From positions 1-56,737 of the forward strand of contig JAPKDW010000002.1 in NCBI GenBank assembly GCA_028822375.1: a stretch of 56,737 nt of DNA. The letters run 5' to 3'. The notes below the pieces were generated by a model. That model had not been told where the DNA came from, did not search any database, and worked only from the letters and a program-made list of their open reading frames with translations. Below are positions 19,685 through 29,007 of this stretch, piece by piece. How positions within the stretch are numbered: position 1 is the first letter of the stretch; the number at the start of each line of letters is the position of its first letter. The DNA is from Opitutaceae bacterium (GTDB lineage Bacteria; Verrucomicrobiota; Verrucomicrobiia; Opitutales; Opitutaceae). A program made the position numbers and the translations under genes.

Positions 19685-19717
19685 AAAAAAAACGCAGCGC
19701 TTTAACAGTGCTGCGTT
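19685..19717 (-). terminator. Intrinsic terminator of ftsH
   Basis: On the minus strand AACGCAGCACT pairs with AGCGCTGCGTT across a short TTAA-type loop and is followed by eight T residues. It lies 30 bp after the ftsH stop, a classic rho-independent terminator. Confidence 0.9.
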
Positions 19718-19746
19718 GAAATTCGTAATTGAGAATAAGACTGCGT

Positions 19747-21771
19747 CTAAGCCATCGCTTGAGCGCCATCTACTGCCGGCGGCAGCTCTTCGCTTTCATC
19801 GGCTTCCTTTTTCTTGGCTGCCTTCTCTTCCGTTTCGACTTCTTCCTGCTTCAACTCTTCCGTCTTGGTTGAGATCACTTCAGAACGAATTTCGCCGAAT
19901 TCGACAATTTCCTGCACGTGCTTGCCTTCGATAGTCTCGTACTCAAGCAGCGCCTCGGCGATTTTCATCAACGCATCGCGATGCTCCTCGATCAAAGCCT
20001 TGGCCCGGTCGAATTGCCCGCTAATTATAGTAGAGATCTCTTCGTCGATACGCTTCGCAGTTTCTTCGCTCAGATTGTGAGTCTTGCTAATTTCCCTTCC
20101 CAGAAATAGATGCTCCTCATTATCGCCAAAAGCGATCGGCCCGAGCGAGCTCATCCCCCAGTCGCAAACCATGTGGCGAGCGGTACTGGTCGCCATTTTG
20201 ATATCCATTGCAGCGCCGTTACTAAAATCGCCCGTTTCGACTTCCTCGCCGACACGACCGCCCATAGCCATGCAAATATCATCGAACAACTCATTTTTAG
20301 ACTGACCCAAAATGTCCTTCGTCGCAGTGCTCATCGTCAGGCCTAAAGCCCGACCGCGCGGAATAATCGTCACCTTGTATAGTTTGATTTTCGTTTTGTA
20401 GAGCAACGCAGCTATCAATGCGTGGCCGGCCTCGTGAAAGGCTGTCATGCGCTGATCTTCTTCGTCCATCAACTGACGCCGTTCACGACCGAAGGAAATC
20501 TTATCCTTCGCATCGTGAATATCGATCATCTCAACTTGGCTCTTATTCTTACGAGCGGCCATCAGAGCACCTTCATTAAGAAGATTCGCCAAATCAGCCC
20601 CTGCAAATCCTGGAGTAGCCCGAGCGATATTCCTTAAATCGACTGCTTCGCTCAGTTTAATTTTTTTCGCGTGAACCTTTAAAATGTCTTCGCGGCCTCT
20701 TAGATCCGGCAAACCGATCGCTACTTCACGGTCAAAGCGACCAGGTCTTAACAGGGCCTTATCAAGGACGTCCGGGCGATTCGTCGCGGCCATGATGATA
20801 ACCCCTTCCTGCGTATCGAAACCGTCCATTTCAACAAGCAACGAGTTCAATGTCTGCTCTCGCTCGTCATTGCCGCCACCAACGCCAGCTCCACGCTGAC
20901 GACCGACCGCATCGATTTCATCAATGAAAATTAAACACGGCGCGCTTTTGCGACCTTGCTCGAACATATCCCTCACGCGACTCGCGCCGACGCCTACGAA
21001 CATTTCCACGAAATCCGAACCGCTGATCGAGAAGAACGGAACTTCCGCTTCGCCTGCAACCGCTTTCGCCAATAGCGTCTTACCCGTTCCCGGAGGACCC
21101 ACCATCAAAATTCCAGTTGGAATACGAGCGCCTATCCGCTGAAACTTTTTAGGATCTTTCAAGAAATCGATAACCTCGCTGACTTCTTCCTTCGCTTCGT
21201 CACAGCCCGCAACATCGCTAAACGTAGTCTTGTCTTTCTCTCGAGTGAGCAGCTTGGCCTTGCTTTTGCCGAAACTAAGCGCTCCACGACCCGCCATGCG
21301 CAATTGACGCACGAATAGGAAATACAAAAGACCAATGATCAAAAGAAACGGAATCAACCCTGCGAGCAAAGGCATCAGCGAATTCGATTCGTTCTCTTCG
21401 AATTTACCCGACTGTTGCAAAATCAAATACTGCTCGTCAACCAGCTTGCCATCAGCCTTAAACGGAACCGAGACGAATCCTTCGGGAGCTGCTGCGTCCT
21501 CTTGTCTCAAAAAGCCTACAATATCGTAGTAATCCGCGCCACCGTTAGGATTCGGAAAAATCTTGGCTGACTCGACCAAACCCTCTCCGGTCTTCAACAC
21601 TACCTCGTGTATCGATATTTCGGTATCATTCCTACCCTTGCTCGACTGATCCCAAAGGACGAAAATTACGGCCGCAATCGCCAGATAAAACAAAATAAGT
21701 TTCGGCTGAAAACGATCAGGCTGGTTCTTGCCTCCGGGACGTCCGTTAGGTGATTTAGTAGGTTCTGACAT
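19747..21771 (-). CDS. ftsH: ATP-dependent zinc metalloprotease FtsH
   Basis: FtsH is an inner-membrane AAA+ protease that degrades misassembled membrane proteins and regulatory proteins. The 674 residues include TM1 ([16 protein letters not shown]), a periplasmic domain and TM2 ([20 protein letters not shown]). The AAA domain carries Walker [19 protein letters not shown], Walker [17 protein letters not shown] and the [23 protein letters not shown]. The zinc protease motif is [11 protein letters not shown]. The C-terminal tail is acidic and Lys-rich, as is common. It is followed by a strong terminator and lies 33 bp downstream of tilS, a pairing seen in many bacteria. Confidence 0.97.
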   Translation of the reverse strand: MSEPTKSPNGRPGGKNQPDRFQPKLILFYLAIAAVIFVLWDQSSKGRNDTEISIHEVVLKTGEGLVESAKIFPNPNGGADYYDIVGFLRQEDAAAPEGFVSVPFKADGKLVDEQYLILQQSGKFEENESNSLMPLLAGLIPFLLIIGLLYFLFVRQLRMAGRGALSFGKSKAKLLTREKDKTTFSDVAGCDEAKEEVSEVIDFLKDPKKFQRIGARIPTGILMVGPPGTGKTLLAKAVAGEAEVPFFSISGSDFVEMFVGVGASRVRDMFEQGRKSAPCLIFIDEIDAVGRQRGAGVGGGNDEREQTLNSLLVEMDGFDTQEGVIIMAATNRPDVLDKALLRPGRFDREVAIGLPDLRGREDILKVHAKKIKLSEAVDLRNIARATPGFAGADLANLLNEGALMAARKNKSQVEMIDIHDAKDKISFGRERRQLMDEEDQRMTAFHEAGHALIAALLYKTKIKLYKVTIIPRGRALGLTMSTATKDILGQSKNELFDDICMAMGGRVGEEVETGDFSNGAAMDIKMATSTARHMVCDWGMSSLGPIAFGDNEEHLFLGREISKTHNLSEETAKRIDEEISTIISGQFDRAKALIEEHRDALMKIAEALLEYETIEGKHVQEIVEFGEIRSEVISTKTEELKQEEVETEEKAAKKKEADESEELPPAVDGAQAMA

Positions 21772-21804
21772 CTAATTCTGTATAAAAAGGGTTAACGTGC
21801 ATTC

Positions 21805-23241
21805 TCATTTCTCGTAAGTCAATTGCAAGGCACGAGTTGTTTGCGTCTCGATTCGACTTTCATAACTCGGCGGCAAGCCCGGAATCCAAAGGATATTATC
21901 CTCCGAATCTACCACGATTGGGAGTAACCTCCGCTCTTCCCTCGGAACCTTTCGATCGATAAACAGTTCCTTGAGCTTCACTAGCGATTTCCTCCCCATC
22001 GGCCGGTACGCATCTCCCGCCCTCCACGATCGGACCCACAGCTCACCGTTTTGTTTCCCATCGAGTGAGAGAAAAACAGTTCGATCATGGAAATAAACCC
22101 CAGATTGGATGCGATCGATCAATTCCGTATCGAGTAAAACCTCGCTAGCATGAACACTGCCAGAGCCAGGCAAGCAAAGCCATGCCTCCAATGGAAGCCG
22201 AACAGGGCGCCAATCGAAAATCGATTTCACTCGGGAAAACCCCACCTTCCGTGATCTCGCGCTCCCAACCAGCCAAAGGTCTTTTTCGACGCTCACCTTA
22301 AAAGCCTTTTTCGCCCGAAAGAAATCCAAGACCTCTTCCATCGCCGCCAAAGTCAACGGGCCTACGCCCTCCTTCGTTAACAAACGATTCAACGCCCGCC
22401 GCTGAAACGCGCGTGGCATATCAAGCGTACGTTCCCAATCCAGCGCATTCGGATCTAAGCGAGCATTGTTCCAGCTCGCATCAAACAGCCCTTCGAGAGC
22501 CTGCCAATCTTCCTCAAGCAAAGCACGCGATTGAACAACCCCTCCACGGAGCGGACGATCCGCGGCTTTTTCCCATTCAGGAATCACCGACTGCCGCAAC
22601 CGATTACGATAGTACAGTCCTTGTTGATTCGATTCGTCCTCTCGCCAACCGGCCCCAGTATTCTTCAACCAAGACACAATCTCCGCTTTGCCCAATCCCA
22701 GTAAAGGGCGAATGAATTTCAATCCATTCGTCCCAATCGAAAATTCCCGAGGCGCTGTCAAACCTTGCAACCCACTCCCGCGCGACAAACGCATCAACAT
22801 CGTTTCCGCAATATCGTCGGCGTGATGGCCGGTTAAAATCGCTGAGCCTCCTTTCGGATCCCCAACGGACTTCGCAAAAAACGCCATGCGAGCAACTCGA
22901 GCCGCCTCCTCGGAAACCGAAGCCGTATTCCCCGAATGAATCCAATCGGCCGAGACGCAAACAATTCCCAAAGCATCGCACAACTCGTGCGTAAATGCCT
23001 CGTCACCATCAGACCGCTCGCCACGCAACTTGTGATTAAAATGAAGGACCGTTATCGGCGAATTCAACTGCCCCTGACAAGACAGCCATCCGAAATAGAG
23101 AGCAAGAAACACCGAATCCGCGCCACCTGAACAAGCGACAAACAAATGATCGACCGAATCGATTCGCTCGCGAACCCTCGATGGCAACCACTCGTTTCCG
23201 GCGACCCTAACAAGGTCTTCCGCTATCTGCTTCCAATCCAC
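21805..23241 (-). CDS. tilS: tRNA(Ile)-lysidine synthase
   Basis: TilS attaches lysine to C34 of tRNA-Ile(CAU) using ATP, changing decoding from AUG to AUA. The N-terminal PP-loop is VACSGGADSVFLALYF, followed by VLHFNHKLRGERSDGDEAF and ILTGHHADDIAETMLMRLSRGSG. The C-terminal substrate-binding domain contains WRAGDAYRPMGRKSLVKLKELFID. The start is GTG at 23241 (translated MDWKQIAEDL). Length (478) is normal for the long form. It sits between serS and ftsH. Confidence 0.93.
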   Translation of the reverse strand: MDWKQIAEDLVRVAGNEWLPSRVRERIDSVDHLFVACSGGADSVFLALYFGWLSCQGQLNSPITVLHFNHKLRGERSDGDEAFTHELCDALGIVCVSADWIHSGNTASVSEEAARVARMAFFAKSVGDPKGGSAILTGHHADDIAETMLMRLSRGSGLQGLTAPREFSIGTNGLKFIRPLLGLGKAEIVSWLKNTGAGWREDESNQQGLYYRNRLRQSVIPEWEKAADRPLRGGVVQSRALLEEDWQALEGLFDASWNNARLDPNALDWERTLDMPRAFQRRALNRLLTKEGVGPLTLAAMEEVLDFFRAKKAFKVSVEKDLWLVGSARSRKVGFSRVKSIFDWRPVRLPLEAWLCLPGSGSVHASEVLLDTELIDRIQSGVYFHDRTVFLSLDGKQNGELWVRSWRAGDAYRPMGRKSLVKLKELFIDRKVPREERRLLPIVVDSEDNILWIPGLPPSYESRIETQTTRALQLTYEK

Positions 23242-23271
23242 TAATCGCCACCCATCCCGTTCAGATCCAAA

Positions 23272-24543
23272 CTATTTTGGCTCGATTCGATCTTTGCCCA
23301 TGTACGGCACCAAAACCTCTGGTAACTTCACGCTGCCATCAGCCTGCAATCCGTTTTCCAAAATGGCCACGAATACACGTGGAATCGCCAATGCCGAACC
23401 ATTGAGCGTGTGAACAAATTCATTCTTTCCCGTCTCCGAATCGCGAAACCGAATCTTCGCCCGACGCGACTGAAACGACTCGAAATTACTGCAACTCGAA
23501 ACCTCGAGCCAACGCTGTTGCCCAACCGCCCAGACTTCCAAATCATACTGCTTGGTTTGGGAAAAACCCATATCCCCGCCACACATCAAAAGCGCTCGGT
23601 AAGGCAAACCTAGCTTCTGCAAAAGGCTCTCGGAATACTCCCGTAACGATTCCAATTCATCGTAGCTCGTTTCCGGTTTCACCCACTTGACGATCTCGAC
23701 CTTATCGAACTGATGTACGCGATTCAAACCGCGCACATCCTTACCGTAGCTACCCGCTTCCCGACGAAAACATGCCGAATAGCCACAACGATAGAGAGGC
23801 AATTCCGATTCATCCAAAATCTCGTCGCGCAGAAAATTAGTCAAAGGCACCTCCGCCGTAGGAATCGCATACAGATCGTCCTCAACGACATGATACATCT
23901 GCGCTTCCTTATCCGGCAATTGTCCCGTTGCCATCGCACTCGCTTCGTTCACGAAATAGGGAACCCCCATTTCCTGGATTCCCGCTTCATTCGCTTGGTC
24001 GAGGAAAAATGAAACCAAACTACGCGCCAATCGAGCTCCATCGCCCACGAAAAACGGAAAACCTGCTCCGGTCACTTTCGTGCCGCGCTTGAAATCCAAA
24101 ATACTATCCAACCAATCGAAATCATAGTGGGGAATATGATACTGCTCTTGCTTAGGAATATCTCCCCAAGACTTGTATTCGACATTATCCTCTTCGCTCT
24201 TCCCTTCTGGAACGCTTTCGTGCGGAAGATTTGGAATATTCAAATAGCGCTCAGTCCAGGCCTCCTCCAATTCCTTAAGAGAAACATCCGCCTCCTTGAT
24301 ACGCGACGATAGAGACTTCATCGTCCCGATCTTATCCAGGAACTCAGGACTTCCCTTCGGCAATTTCGCCATCTCCACGTTGGCCAATTTTTGCTCAGCT
24401 CGAAGCGATTCGACCTCAACGATAAGCTTGCGGCGATCTTCATCGGTTTTCAAAGCCGCATCGAGATCGCAATCGATGTGTTTCTTGCGGATTCCCTCTC
24501 GGGCCGCATCTGGAGATTCGCGTAGGATCTTTGGATCAATCAT
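23272..24543 (-). CDS. serS: Seryl-tRNA synthetase
   Basis: This class II synthetase charges tRNA-Ser and tRNA-Sec. An N-terminal long coiled-coil arm (about residues 30-105, VESLRAEQKLANVEMAK) binds the tRNA long variable arm. Motif 2 (CFRREAGSYGKDVRGLNRVHQF) and motif 3 (LNGSALAIPRVFVAILENG) form the active site, and the TAEVPLTNF serine-binding loop is present. Length (423) is standard. The ATG start MIDPKILRESPDAAREG is typical. Confidence 0.97.
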   Translation of the reverse strand: MIDPKILRESPDAAREGIRKKHIDCDLDAALKTDEDRRKLIVEVESLRAEQKLANVEMAKLPKGSPEFLDKIGTMKSLSSRIKEADVSLKELEEAWTERYLNIPNLPHESVPEGKSEEDNVEYKSWGDIPKQEQYHIPHYDFDWLDSILDFKRGTKVTGAGFPFFVGDGARLARSLVSFFLDQANEAGIQEMGVPYFVNEASAMATGQLPDKEAQMYHVVEDDLYAIPTAEVPLTNFLRDEILDESELPLYRCGYSACFRREAGSYGKDVRGLNRVHQFDKVEIVKWVKPETSYDELESLREYSESLLQKLGLPYRALLMCGGDMGFSQTKQYDLEVWAVGQQRWLEVSSCSNFESFQSRRAKIRFRDSETGKNEFVHTLNGSALAIPRVFVAILENGLQADGSVKLPEVLVPYMGKDRIEPK

Positions 24544-24791
24544 CTGATTACTGGTTTGAAACGCCTTTCGTAATACGCAGCGCTTACAGCGTGTCTAGAC
24601 CCGTTTTCAATTTCGTCCAAAATATTCGCTACTTTCAGCCTTTTAAGATCTCCATCAGGAGCCCGTAAAACGCAATTACTCTCCCTCCAGGCTCATTGGC
24701 GTCAAGCTGGATAGGGCCCCACTCGCACGGGATCGCTAGGACCCAAAAGCCCGATGGCCCCAACCCAGAAGATTTCGATCCCCCGAATCAG

Positions 24792-25250
24792 CTAGCCTTT
24801 CAGCTGTCGCATCACTTCGTAAATCGCGATGCCCGCGCTGGTAGCCAAATTCAAAGACCTCAACGTATCATTGTAAATCGGGACCAAGATACGATTATCT
24901 TCCCCTATTTCGTCATGCAACCAATCCGGAGCGCCAGACCCTTCTCGACCAAAGAGCAAGCCATCGCCGTCCTTGTATTCCATATCCCAGTACGAATGAC
25001 TCCCCTTGGTCGTCATAAGGAAAAGCCGATCAGGACCATCGGAACTCGCTTTAAACGCTTCCCAATTCTCGTGATGCCGAATGTCGAGATTGTGCCAGTA
25101 ATCCATCCCGCTTCGCTTCAGGTGCTTGTCACGAATCTCGAAGCCCAATGGATAGATAAGATGCAACCGCGATTCCGTGATCGCGCAAGTGCGACCAATA
25201 TTCCCCGTATTCTGCGGGATTTCTGGCTGAAATAATACGACGTGTAACAT
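24792..25250 (-). CDS. trmL: tRNA (cytidine/uridine-34-2'-O)-methyltransferase TrmL
   Basis: This is a SPOUT-fold methyltransferase that methylates the wobble ribose of certain tRNA-Leu. The start MLHVVLFQPEIPQNTGNIGRTC is the family's hallmark, so I use ATG 25250 rather than the track start 13 codons upstream. LHLIYPLGFEI, GLLFGREGSGAPDWLHDE and the C-terminal knot NLATSAGIAIYEVMRQL match motifs 2 and 3. At 152 residues it is the normal size. About 250 bp separates it from serS, without a recognisable gene or RNA in the gap. Confidence 0.93.
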   Translation of the reverse strand: MLHVVLFQPEIPQNTGNIGRTCAITESRLHLIYPLGFEIRDKHLKRSGMDYWHNLDIRHHENWEAFKASSDGPDRLFLMTTKGSHSYWDMEYKDGDGLLFGREGSGAPDWLHDEIGEDNRILVPIYNDTLRSLNLATSAGIAIYEVMRQLKG

Positions 25251-25297
25251 GCTAATCAGTCGAACAACTCGATCCTTCTGCGAAGCCAAGCATCCGT

Positions 25298-25924
25298 CTA
25301 CCGACGGAATCCGTGCACCGAACAGAGGTGATCCTTTAGCTCCTCGTAATTTTGGGTAACCGGAAATTCCGGACGCTCTTCAGTTATCTTCGTCGTCGGC
25401 TTGAAGAAAATACCCGAATCAGCCTCTTCCAACATACTCAAGTCATTGTACGAATCCCCCATCGAAAGCACGCGGAAATTCAAGCCCTTTAGAGCAATCA
25501 CAGCTTTACGCTTCTGATTCTTCTGCCGCAGCACATAGTCCTTAATCCGACTTGTCTCGGGATCGACCGACAACGAATGGCAAAACATCGTGGGATTTCC
25601 AAGCTTCGCGATCAGAGGCATAGCGAACTCGCGAAACGTATCCGAAAGAATGATGACCTCGACCTGATTTTGTAGCCACTCCAGAAACGCGGGAGCCCCT
25701 TCGAGCGGATCCATCGACGAAACGACTTCCTCGATATCCTTCAGCGTCAGCCCATTACGATCGAGGATCTCCAGCCTTTTGGCCATTAACTCGTCGTAAT
25801 CCGCGATATCGCGCGTGGTTAGTTTGAGCTCATCTATTCCTGTCTTCTCAGCCAGGTTTATCCAAATCTCCGGTATCAATACTCCCTCGAGATCGAGGCA
25901 GGCTATTGTCATTTGATCGTTCAT
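25298..25924 (-). CDS. thrH: Phosphoserine phosphatase / phosphoserine:homoserine phosphotransferase ThrH
   Basis: This HAD-superfamily enzyme resembles Pseudomonas ThrH, which dephosphorylates phosphoserine and can transfer the phosphate to homoserine. The first motif ACLDLEGVLIPEIW has the D-x-E/D-G-V variant characteristic of ThrH. VIILSDTFREF supplies motif 2, and SMGDSYNDLSMLEEAD supplies the metal-binding motif. 208 residues is the expected length. It probably serves serine and/or threonine synthesis. A second ATG four codons in leaves the start slightly uncertain. Confidence 0.9.
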   Translation of the reverse strand: MNDQMTIACLDLEGVLIPEIWINLAEKTGIDELKLTTRDIADYDELMAKRLEILDRNGLTLKDIEEVVSSMDPLEGAPAFLEWLQNQVEVIILSDTFREFAMPLIAKLGNPTMFCHSLSVDPETSRIKDYVLRQKNQKRKAVIALKGLNFRVLSMGDSYNDLSMLEEADSGIFFKPTTKITEERPEFPVTQNYEELKDHLCSVHGFRR

Positions 25925-25947
25925 AAAAGCGTTAGAGAAAATGATTC

Positions 25948-26424
25948 TTAACTATCGCGAAGGTCCTTCATCGAACGGTCCATATCACGCATCACCGCTT
26001 TCTTCTTAAGGTCCTCACGCTTGTCAAAGAGCTTTTTGCCAACGCAAAGACCAATCTCTACTTTAACCAAAGCCTCCTTGAAATACAGCCGAGTGGGAAT
26101 GATGTTCTTTCCACCAGCCTCCATATGCTTCTTCAGCTTACGAAGCTCATGTTTGTGAAGCAGCAATTTCCGCTCGCGGCGCGGAATGTGGTTGTTCATC
26201 GATCCCCACGCATACTCATCGATGTGCAGACCGTAGATAAACAAGTCTGATTTCACAAAACGGCAAAAGCCCTCATTTACCGACGCCTTGGCCGCCCGCA
26301 AAGACTTCACCTCCGTACCGGTTAAAATAATCCCCGCCTCGAACCGGTCTTCCACAATGTAATCCCGCAAAACCTTGGAATTGCGGATCTCTTTTGGAAG
26401 GTTGTTCTTTTTATTGCCAGCCAT
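25948..26424 (-). CDS. smpB: SsrA-binding protein SmpB
   Basis: SmpB binds tmRNA and delivers it to stalled ribosomes for trans-translation. The OB-fold core shows IVEDRFEAGIILTGTEVKSLRAA, VNEGFCRF and YAWGSMNNHIPRRERKLLLH. The basic C-terminal tail (LCVGKKLFDKREDLKKKAVMRDMDRSM) inserts into the mRNA channel. I start at ATG 26424 (MAGNKKNNLPKEIRNSKVL), the family start; the track start at 26502 runs back through the rpoZ terminator. No tmRNA gene was found in this window. Confidence 0.95.
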   Translation of the reverse strand: MAGNKKNNLPKEIRNSKVLRDYIVEDRFEAGIILTGTEVKSLRAAKASVNEGFCRFVKSDLFIYGLHIDEYAWGSMNNHIPRRERKLLLHKHELRKLKKHMEAGGKNIIPTRLYFKEALVKVEIGLCVGKKLFDKREDLKKKAVMRDMDRSMKDLRDS

Positions 26425-26472
26425 CGGTTCTAATTCGGTTAAAACAAGCGGACCAACCTTGAAACCGGATCC

Positions 26473-26499
26473 AAAAAAACGCGACAGTTTCCCGTCGCG
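26473..26499 (-). terminator. Intrinsic terminator after rpoZ
   Basis: On the minus strand CGCGAC, an 8-base loop and GTCGCG form a perfect 6-bp GC-rich stem followed by seven T residues. It lies 30 bp downstream of the rpoZ stop and about 50 bp upstream of the smpB start, separating the two units. Confidence 0.85.
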
Positions 26500-26529
26500 C
26501 ATTTAGAAATTCAAAATTCGCCTAGTCGC

Positions 26530-26730
26530 CTAGGCCTCTCCAAGCTCGTAGCTGATCTTTCCTTCTATGATCTCGCGAAGGGCGATATCCTCTAGGTTCA
26601 GCTTCTCCAAGGACTCGACCAGCGGGCGATTTCCTTGACGCAATTGCTTCACGCGACGTGAAACTACGTTAACTAGAATATTAGGGTCATTGATGACCTT
26701 TTTGGCTTCTTTTATATAATCGTCTCTCAA
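26530..26730 (-). CDS. rpoZ: DNA-directed RNA polymerase subunit omega
   Basis: Omega helps assemble and stabilise the RNA polymerase beta' subunit. The 66-residue product (RDDYIKEAKKVINDPNILVN, VSRRVKQLRQGNRPLVE, DIALREIIEGKISYEL) matches the family, with the conserved SRRVKQL and EI-x-EGK segments. The start codon is TTG, supported by an excellent ribosome binding site 8 bases upstream. A dedicated terminator follows the gene. Confidence 0.92.
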   Translation of the reverse strand: MRDDYIKEAKKVINDPNILVNVVSRRVKQLRQGNRPLVESLEKLNLEDIALREIIEGKISYELGEA

Positions 26731-26735
26731 AGCGG

Positions 26736-26987
26736 GTGCCTCCTTTTGGTAAATGGAATCCTGCCTTTTACCTTGAAGCCATAGCGCGTCAAGCGATTAT
26801 TACCGCTATTCCCAGACCGAAACAAGAAAACCGCCTTGAGACTGCCCGAAAGCGTGCCCAAAGCCTTCATTCCTACGATACTCCACAGTGGATCGAGGTC
26901 GAAGTAGCAAAAGTTGACGAAAAGTACTTGAACTGGGTAGAAGAAGCGTCCAACTTACGCGGCTTCCATCAAAAGGAACCCATTTAA
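26736..26987 (+). CDS. Small hypothetical protein upstream of the small basic protein
   Basis: The frame gives 83 residues. The latter two thirds look protein-like (QAIITAIPRPKQENRLETAR, WIEVEVAKVDEKYLNWVEEA) and the stop lies 6 bp before the next gene, which suggests co-transcription. The called GTG start lies directly on the rpoZ ribosome binding site, so the real start may be further in. No internal ATG, GTG or TTG is in frame before the conserved-looking part, so a rare ATT/ATA start would be needed. I do not recognise a family. No membrane or signal segment is present. Confidence 0.5.
   Translation: MPPFGKWNPAFYLEAIARQAIITAIPRPKQENRLETARKRAQSLHSYDTPQWIEVEVAKVDEKYLNWVEEASNLRGFHQKEPI
26739..26747 (-). 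promoter_or_regulatory. Shine-Dalgarno that fixes the TTG start of rpoZ
   Basis: AAAAGGAGG precedes the TTG codon by 8 bases. In a window where most genes lack a clear ribosome binding site, this is strong support for a non-ATG start. The same bases form the first codons of the divergent ORF at 26736. Confidence 0.8.
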
Positions 26988-26993
26988 AAAGCC

Positions 26994-27149
26994 ATGTCAC
27001 AGCATCCAAGCTATAAATCATCAAGCAGCTCAGCGGTAAAACGCAATGTACTCAAACGCTTCGAACGCGTCGAATTGCTCAGGAAGCGCGGCGAATGGAA
27101 GGAAGGCGATCGTGTCGTCGGCCTAAAAAAGACGAAACCTTCCGATTAA
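26994..27149 (+). CDS. Small basic protein, Verrucomicrobia/Chlamydiae type
   Basis: This 51-residue gene was missed by the ORF track. The sequence reads MSQHPSYKSSSSSAVKRNVL, KRFERVELLRKRGEWKEGDR, VVGLKKTKPSD. The pattern MSQHPS...KRNVLKRFER+E-LLKKRG-WK-GDRV-GL-KTK is that of the small basic protein family I know as restricted to Verrucomicrobia and Chlamydiae (TIGR04137, recalled from memory). Its molecular role is not established, and the strong positive charge suggests RNA or ribosome binding. It is followed 27 bp later by a very strong terminator. It is the best lineage marker in the window. Confidence 0.88.
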   Translation: MSQHPSYKSSSSSAVKRNVLKRFERVELLRKRGEWKEGDRVVGLKKTKPSD

Positions 27150-27175
27150 GAAAAGCTCTCTACTAAACAATTTTC

Positions 27176-27211
27176 AAAAACGCTGTCCCTAAATGGGACA
27201 GCGTTTTTTTT
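27176..27211 (+). terminator. Strong intrinsic terminator after the small basic protein
   Basis: AACGCTGTCCC pairs perfectly with GGGACAGCGTT across the 5-base loop TAAAT and is followed by T8, with a matching A-run on the 5' side. It ends the short plus-strand unit. Confidence 0.93.
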
Positions 27212-27413
27212 GCGCCCTGAACAACCCTCTTCCCCAAAGCGCTAAGCAAATCCAAGCGTCCTCAACCCTTTAAATGACACCTTTATAATTTAAAAGGTAA
27301 AGTACCCTTATTGGCGCCTTCTGCCTTTCCGCTTGCCAAAACACCCATTGCGCCGTCATTTGAAACTCTGTTACTCTCTCAACGCTAAGGCGTTAATCCA
27401 AACATCTTGTTCT

Positions 27414-28949
27414 ATGCTCGCTACCGTACAAAGCGCTGCTTTACAGGGAATCGAAGCGGTCCCCGTCCTCATTGAAGTCAATTCCGGCGAAAGCGGCGAC
27501 CCGAGGCTGATCATGGTCGGCCTCCCCGATGCCGCAGTCAAAGAATCCGACGATCGCGTTTTCTCCGCTCTCGCCAATTCTGGCTACCGAAAGCCTCAAA
27601 CGCGTACCACGATCAATCTAGCTCCAGGCGATCTTAAAAAAGAAGGTCCCATGTACGACCTGCCAATCGCCCTTGGTATTCTCGCTTCCACAGGACAAAT
27701 GAGCTCGACCGGGCGACTCGATCGCTTCCTCATAGCAGGAGAGCTCAGCCTCTCCGGAGCGACCCGCCCCATTCGCGGCGGACTAGCCTTTGCCCTCGAA
27801 GCGAAAAACCAAGGAAAAACAGGCGTTATCCTCCCAATGCAATCCGCCCGCGAAGCCGCGCTCGTCTCGGACATCGAAGTCTTCGGCGTCGAAAACCTCG
27901 ATCAAGCAAAGCGCTTCCTCGAGAGCGAAATCGAACTTACGCGATTCGATCGCTCCTCGGCCTTCGATTCGGTAGCCGAAACCCACCAATTGGATTTCAA
28001 AGATGTAAAAGGCCAAGACCAAGCTCGCCGGGCCGTCGAAGTAGCCGTCGCCGGCGGACACAATTTTCTGATCATCGGACCGCCCGGATCGGGGAAATCG
28101 ATGATCGCCAAACGTATCCCAAGCATCATGCCCCAACCTTCGCTCGAAGAATATATTCAAATTCTTCAAATCCAGTCCGCCGCAGGAACCACCAAGCGCT
28201 CGGGAGCGATCAATATGCGTCGCCCATTCCGCTCCCCCCATCACACCATTAGCGACGTGGGCCTTCTCGGCGGCGGCTCGATCCCTGGTCCTGGCGAAAT
28301 CTCTCTTGCCCACAACGGCGTCCTATTCATGGACGAGCTCCCCGAATTCAAACGCTCCGCCTTGGAAGTCATGCGACAGCCCCTAGAGGACGGAGAAGTC
28401 ACCATCTCTCGTGCCGCAGGTAAGGTCACCTTGCCCTGCAACTTCATGCTGGTCGGAGCGATGAACCCCTGCTCATGCGGATACCTGGGCTCCAAACAAG
28501 GCGAATGCGGTTGCTCCCCAACTCAAGTCCAACGTTACCGCAGCCGCATCAGCGGCCCTCTACTCGACCGCATCGACATCCACGTCGAAGCGCCAGCTCT
28601 AAGTATCGAAGAACTCAGGACAGGCCGCAAAGGCGAAACTTCCGACACAATTCGAGTCCGAATAGAAGCCGCTCGTGAAATACAGCAGCGTCGCTACGAA
28701 AACGGCCCTTTCACGATGAATGCCAACATGTCCGAATCGGCGATCGACACCCACTGTGGCCTAACCCCGCAACTCGGACAAATTCTCCAAAAGGCGATGG
28801 AGGCCCTTACGCTTTCCGCACGAGCCTACAACCGTATTCTAAAAGTCGCCCGCACCATAGCGGATCTTGCTGAATCCGAAACAATCCAGCTCAATCACCT
28901 CACCGAGGCGATCCAATATCGAAGCCTGGATCGACGTAATCGTACCTAA
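27414..28949 (+). CDS. comM: YifB/ComM family Mg-chelatase-like AAA+ ATPase
   Basis: ComM is a branch-migration helicase that extends heteroduplex during natural transformation. An N-terminal ChlI-type domain ([39 protein letters not shown]) precedes the AAA+ core with Walker [37 protein letters not shown], Walker [12 protein letters not shown] and the zinc-like [11 protein letters not shown]...CGCSP. The C-terminal domain ends [19 protein letters not shown] start at ATG 27414 ([15 protein letters not shown]), the family start. With the T4P/T2SS-like genes at the window end it hints at competence, but no DNA-uptake genes are visible. Confidence 0.92.
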   Translation: MLATVQSAALQGIEAVPVLIEVNSGESGDPRLIMVGLPDAAVKESDDRVFSALANSGYRKPQTRTTINLAPGDLKKEGPMYDLPIALGILASTGQMSSTGRLDRFLIAGELSLSGATRPIRGGLAFALEAKNQGKTGVILPMQSAREAALVSDIEVFGVENLDQAKRFLESEIELTRFDRSSAFDSVAETHQLDFKDVKGQDQARRAVEVAVAGGHNFLIIGPPGSGKSMIAKRIPSIMPQPSLEEYIQILQIQSAAGTTKRSGAINMRRPFRSPHHTISDVGLLGGGSIPGPGEISLAHNGVLFMDELPEFKRSALEVMRQPLEDGEVTISRAAGKVTLPCNFMLVGAMNPCSCGYLGSKQGECGCSPTQVQRYRSRISGPLLDRIDIHVEAPALSIEELRTGRKGETSDTIRVRIEAAREIQQRRYENGPFTMNANMSESAIDTHCGLTPQLGQILQKAMEALTLSARAYNRILKVARTIADLAESETIQLNHLTEAIQYRSLDRRNRT

Positions 28950-29007
28950 GTCCAAACCTCGGAGACCTAGAACGCCCTCCGCAATTAAGAAACTGGATAC
29001 ACGCGAT

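Noticed and set aside
24544-24791. Gap upstream of serS checked for a T-box or tRNA
   Set aside because: No T-box sequence, cloverleaf or TTCGAAT-type T-loop was found. A weak TTGACG near 24711 lacks a convincing -10 partner.
24696-25235. 179-residue plus-strand ORF
   Set aside because: It is the antisense shadow of trmL, whose minus-strand product matches its family end to end.
27783-28313. 176-residue minus-strand ORF
   Set aside because: It is the antisense shadow of comM, which carries clear AAA+ motifs.
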